Below are positions 60,820 through 64,000 of a stretch of 64,000 nucleotides of DNA, in pieces. This stretch comes from Tridacna crocea (lineage: Eukaryota; Mollusca; Bivalvia; Cardiida; Cardiidae), in the NCBI GenBank assembly GCA_943736015.1, contig OX031063.1, positions 42,114,672 to 42,178,671 of the forward strand, read 5' to 3'. The first letter of the stretch is position 1. The number at the start of each line of letters is the position of its first letter. The notes beneath the pieces were generated by a model, which had not been told where the DNA came from, made no database searches, and was given only the letters and a program-made list of their open reading frames with translations. The position numbers were made by a program, and so were the translations under genes.

Positions 60820-63800
60820 TAGCTCACCTGAGCACAACGTGCTCAAAGGGAGCTTTTAGGGTCACTGGGTGTCCGTCGTCCGTCATGCGTCGTGCGTCAT
60901 CAACAATTCTTTAAACATCAACTCCTCCTAAACCACTGGGCCAATTTGGACCAAACTTGGCAGGAATGTTCCTTGGGAGGTCCTCTTTAAAAATTGTTCA
61001 CAGAATTTGATTGCCATGGCAACCAAATGGAATTTTTAGCTCACCTGAGCACAACGTGCTCAAGGGGAGCTTTTAGGATCACCCGGTGTCCGTCGTCCGT
61101 CGTGCGTCGTCAACAATTCTTTAAACATCAACTCCTCCTAAACCGCTGGGCGGATTTAGACCAAACTTGGCAGGAATGTTCCTTGGGAGGTCCTCTTTAA
61201 AAATTGTTCACAGAATTTGATTCCATCAAAAACTCTAGTTGCCATGGCAACCAAATGGAATTTTTTAGCAAATTCTTTACAAATCTTCTCCTCTGAAACC
61301 GCTGGTCGGATTTGTAATAATTTCACAGATATGTTCTTTGGGTGACCCTTTTCAAAAATTGTTCGTGAAATTTTGATCCATCAAAAAATGTGGCTCTGGT
61401 GAATGGGGGCTACTTGCACTATACAGAAATCAAGGAATTCTTTAAAAATCTTCTCCTCTAAAACTGCTGGTCGGATTTTGAAATAATTTCACAGACATGT
61501 TCCTTGGGTTACCCTTTTCAAAAATTGTTCGTGAAATGTTGATCCGTCAAAAAATGTGGCTCTGGTGAATGGGGGCTACTTGCACTATACAGAAATGAAG
61601 GAATTCTTAAAAAATCAACTTCTCTGAAACCGCTGGTCAGATTTTGAAAAAATTTCACAGAGTTGCTCCTTGGGTGACCCTTTTCAAAAATTGTTCGCGA
61701 AATTTAGATTGGTCGAGAAACATGGCTCTGGTGAATGGGGGCTTCTTGCACTATACAGAAATGAAGAAATTCTTAAAAATTCTTCTTCTCTGAAACAACT
61801 GGTTAGATTTTGAAATAATTTCACAGACTTGTTCCTTGGGTGACCCTTTTCAAAAATTGTTCGCAAAATTTTGATTAGTCAAGAAACATGGCTCTGGTGA
61901 ATGGGGGCTACTTGCACTATACAGAAATGAAGAAATTCTTGAAAATTCTTCTCTGAAATGGCTGGACAGATTTTGAAATAATTTCACAGAGATGTTCCTT
62001 GGGTGATCCTTTTCTAAAAGTGTTTGAGAAATTTTGATTGGCCAAGAAACATGGCTCTGGTGAATGGGGGCTACTTGCACTATAATGAAATGAAGAAATT
62101 CTTGAAAATTCTTCTTCTCTGAAACCCGTTGTCAGATTTTAAAATAATTTCACAGAGATGTTCCTTGAGTGACCTTTTTCAAAAGCTGTACATATAATTT
62201 TGATCCGTCAAGAAACATGGCTCATGTGAATGGGGGCTACTTGCACTATAATGAAATGAAGAAATTCTTGAAAATTCTTCTTCTCTGAAACCCGTTGTCA
62301 GATTTTAAAATAATTTCACAGAGATGTTCCTTGAGTGACCCTTTTCAAAAGCTGTACATATAATTTTGATCCGTCAAGAAACATGGCTCATGTGAATGGG
62401 GGCTACTTGCACTATACGGACATGATGAAATTCTTGAAAATTCTCTTTCTCTGAAACCCCTAGTCAGATTTTAAAAGAAATTTTCCGAAATGTTCCTTGG
62501 GTGACCCTTTTGAAAACTTGTTCATAAATTTTGATCAATCAAGAAACATGGCTCTTGTGGATGGGGGCTACTTGCTCTTATTCAGAAATGAAGAATTCTT
62601 AAAAATTCTTCTTTTTGAAACTGATGGTCAGATTTCGAAATGACTTTTATGGGTGACCTTTTGAAAATTGCTTGGCAAAATTATAAATTTGGTTCCAATG
62701 TTTCAATATCTTAAAAAAAAAAAAAAAAAAGACTATGGTCATCTCAAAAATTCAGGTGAGCGATCCAGGGCCATCTTGGCCCTCTTGTTTAACAAATTCT
62801 TTAAAAATCTTCTCCATTGAAACAGCTGGTCGGATTTTAAAATAATTTCACAGATATGTTCCTTGGGTGACCCTTTTCAAAAATTGTTCGTGAAATTTTG
62901 ATCCGTCAAAAATTGTGGCTCTGGTGAATGGGGGCTACTTGCACCATACAAAAATCAAGGAATTCTTTAAAAATCTTCTCTTCTGAAACCACTAATCAGA
63001 TTTTGAAATAATTTCACAAAGTTGTTCCTTGGGTGACCCTTTTCAAAAATTGTTCGCAAAAATTTTGATTGGTCAAGAAACATGGCTCTGGTGAATGGGG
63101 GCTACTTGCACTACAGGGAAATGAGGAAATTCTTAAAAATTTTTTCTTCTCTGAAACCGCTGGTCGGATTTTGAAATAATTTCATAGATATGTTCTTTGG
63201 GTGACCCTTTTCAAAAATTGTTCATGAAATGTTGATCTGTCAAAAAATTGTGGCTCTGGTGAATGGTTGCTAAATGCACTATACAGAAATCAAGGAATTC
63301 TTTAAAAATCTTCTCCTCTGAAACCGCTGGTCGGGTTTTGAAATAATTTCACAGATATGTTCCTTGGATGACCCTTTTCAAAACTTGTTCGTGAAATTTT
63401 GATCCGTCAAAAAATGTGGCTCTGGTGAATGGGGGCTACTTGCACTATACAGAAATGAAGGAATTCTTAAAAAATCTTCTTCTCTGAGACCGTTGGTCAG
63501 ATTTTGAAATAATTTCACAGATATGTTCCTTGGGTGACCCTTTTCAAAACTTGTTCGTGAAATTTTGATCCATCAAAAAATGTGGCTCTGGTGAATGGGG
63601 GCTACTTGCACTATACAGAAATGAAGGAATTCTTAAAAAATCTTCTTCTCTGAGACCGTTGGTCAGATTTTGAAATAATTTCACAGGGTTGTTCCTTGGG
63701 TGACCCTTTTCAAAAAGTGTTCGCGAAATTTTGATTGGTCAAGAAACATGTCTCTGGTGAATGGGGGCTACTTGCACTATAGGGAAATGAGGAAATTCTT

Positions 63801-64000
63801 AAAAATTTTTTCTTCTCTGAAACCGCTGGTCAGATTTTGAAATAATTTCTCAGGGATGCTCCTTGGATGACCCTTTTCGAAAATTGTTTGCGAAATTTAG
63901 ATTGGTCAAGAAACATGGCTCTGGTGAATGGGGGCTACTTGCACTATAGGGAAATGAAGAAATTCTTAAAAATTCATCTTCTCTGAAATGGCTGGACAGA
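60820..64000 (+). mobile_element. Helentron-like element split by its own kind
   Basis: Left end and first 217 bp at 60820-61036, interrupted by 61037-62790, resuming with AACAAATTCTTTAAAAATC and continuing in 166-bp units past the window edge. Confidence 0.72.
61037..62790 (+). mobile_element. Helentron-like element nested in a sister copy
   Basis: Complete: TAGCTCACCTGAGC start, nine or so 166-bp units, A-run of 18, CAGGTGAGCGATCC, GGCC hairpin, CTCTTGTTT end. Its insertion point in the sister copy fixes both termini. Confidence 0.78.

Noticed and set aside
57046-64000. LTR retrotransposon suggested by long repeated stretches
   Set aside because: No LTR pair, primer site, gag or pol; repeats are 166-bp tandem units within hairpin-ended elements.

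Overview
This is eukaryotic nuclear DNA, AT-rich and intron-rich. It most resembles a bivalve mollusc genome. The basis is the repeat content: tRNA-headed SINEs, swarms of fold-back elements, and long elements beginning TAGCTCACCTGAGC and ending in a GGCC hairpin plus CTCTTGTTT, which I associate with marine bivalves. The species cannot be fixed from sequence alone. Nothing prokaryotic is present: no operons, no CRISPR array, no long open reading frames.

The only protein-coding gene I can support is a + strand, multi-exon gene running from 17093 past the right edge. It encodes the extracellular immunoglobulin (Ig) region of a VEGFR/PDGFR-type receptor tyrosine kinase. Fourteen exons splice in frame with consensus GT/AG sites into about 877 residues. 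The order is three tandem copies of a D1-D2 Ig pair (17093-22265, 23100-27546, 29966-35305), then one D3 (36654-40588, including a 27-nt microexon) and one cysteine-less D4 (47870-58975). Each D1-D2 unit has three exons (D1a, D1b, D2) with the same phase pattern, 1-0, 0-1 and 1-1, so whole units can be duplicated or skipped without breaking the frame. The signal-peptide exon was not found. Later Ig domains, the membrane segment and the kinase would lie beyond 64000.

The rest is transposon-derived. From 0.7 to 50 kb the dominant element is a ~228-bp hairpin MITE with TTAA ends (piggyBac-like target site). There are dozens of copies, often head-to-tail sharing one TTAA or nested in each other's TTAA sites, and several end within 25-90 nt of receptor splice acceptors. 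From 30 to 64 kb there are long Helentron-like elements carrying 145- or 166-bp internal tandem repeats. These are nested in one another and fill much of the 7.3-kb and 10.8-kb introns around D4. Smaller items include a Mutator-like MITE with a perfect 9-bp target duplication, a 1.7-kb element flanked by TA, a 3.7-kb stretch with 23-bp inverted ends, a (CATT)n-tailed retroposon with a 10-bp duplication, several SINEs, and a recent 135-bp tandem duplication.

The most interesting biology is the apparent triplication of the membrane-distal D1-D2 module in a VEGFR-like receptor, in an intron landscape of hairpin elements that could drive both module duplication and alternative splicing.
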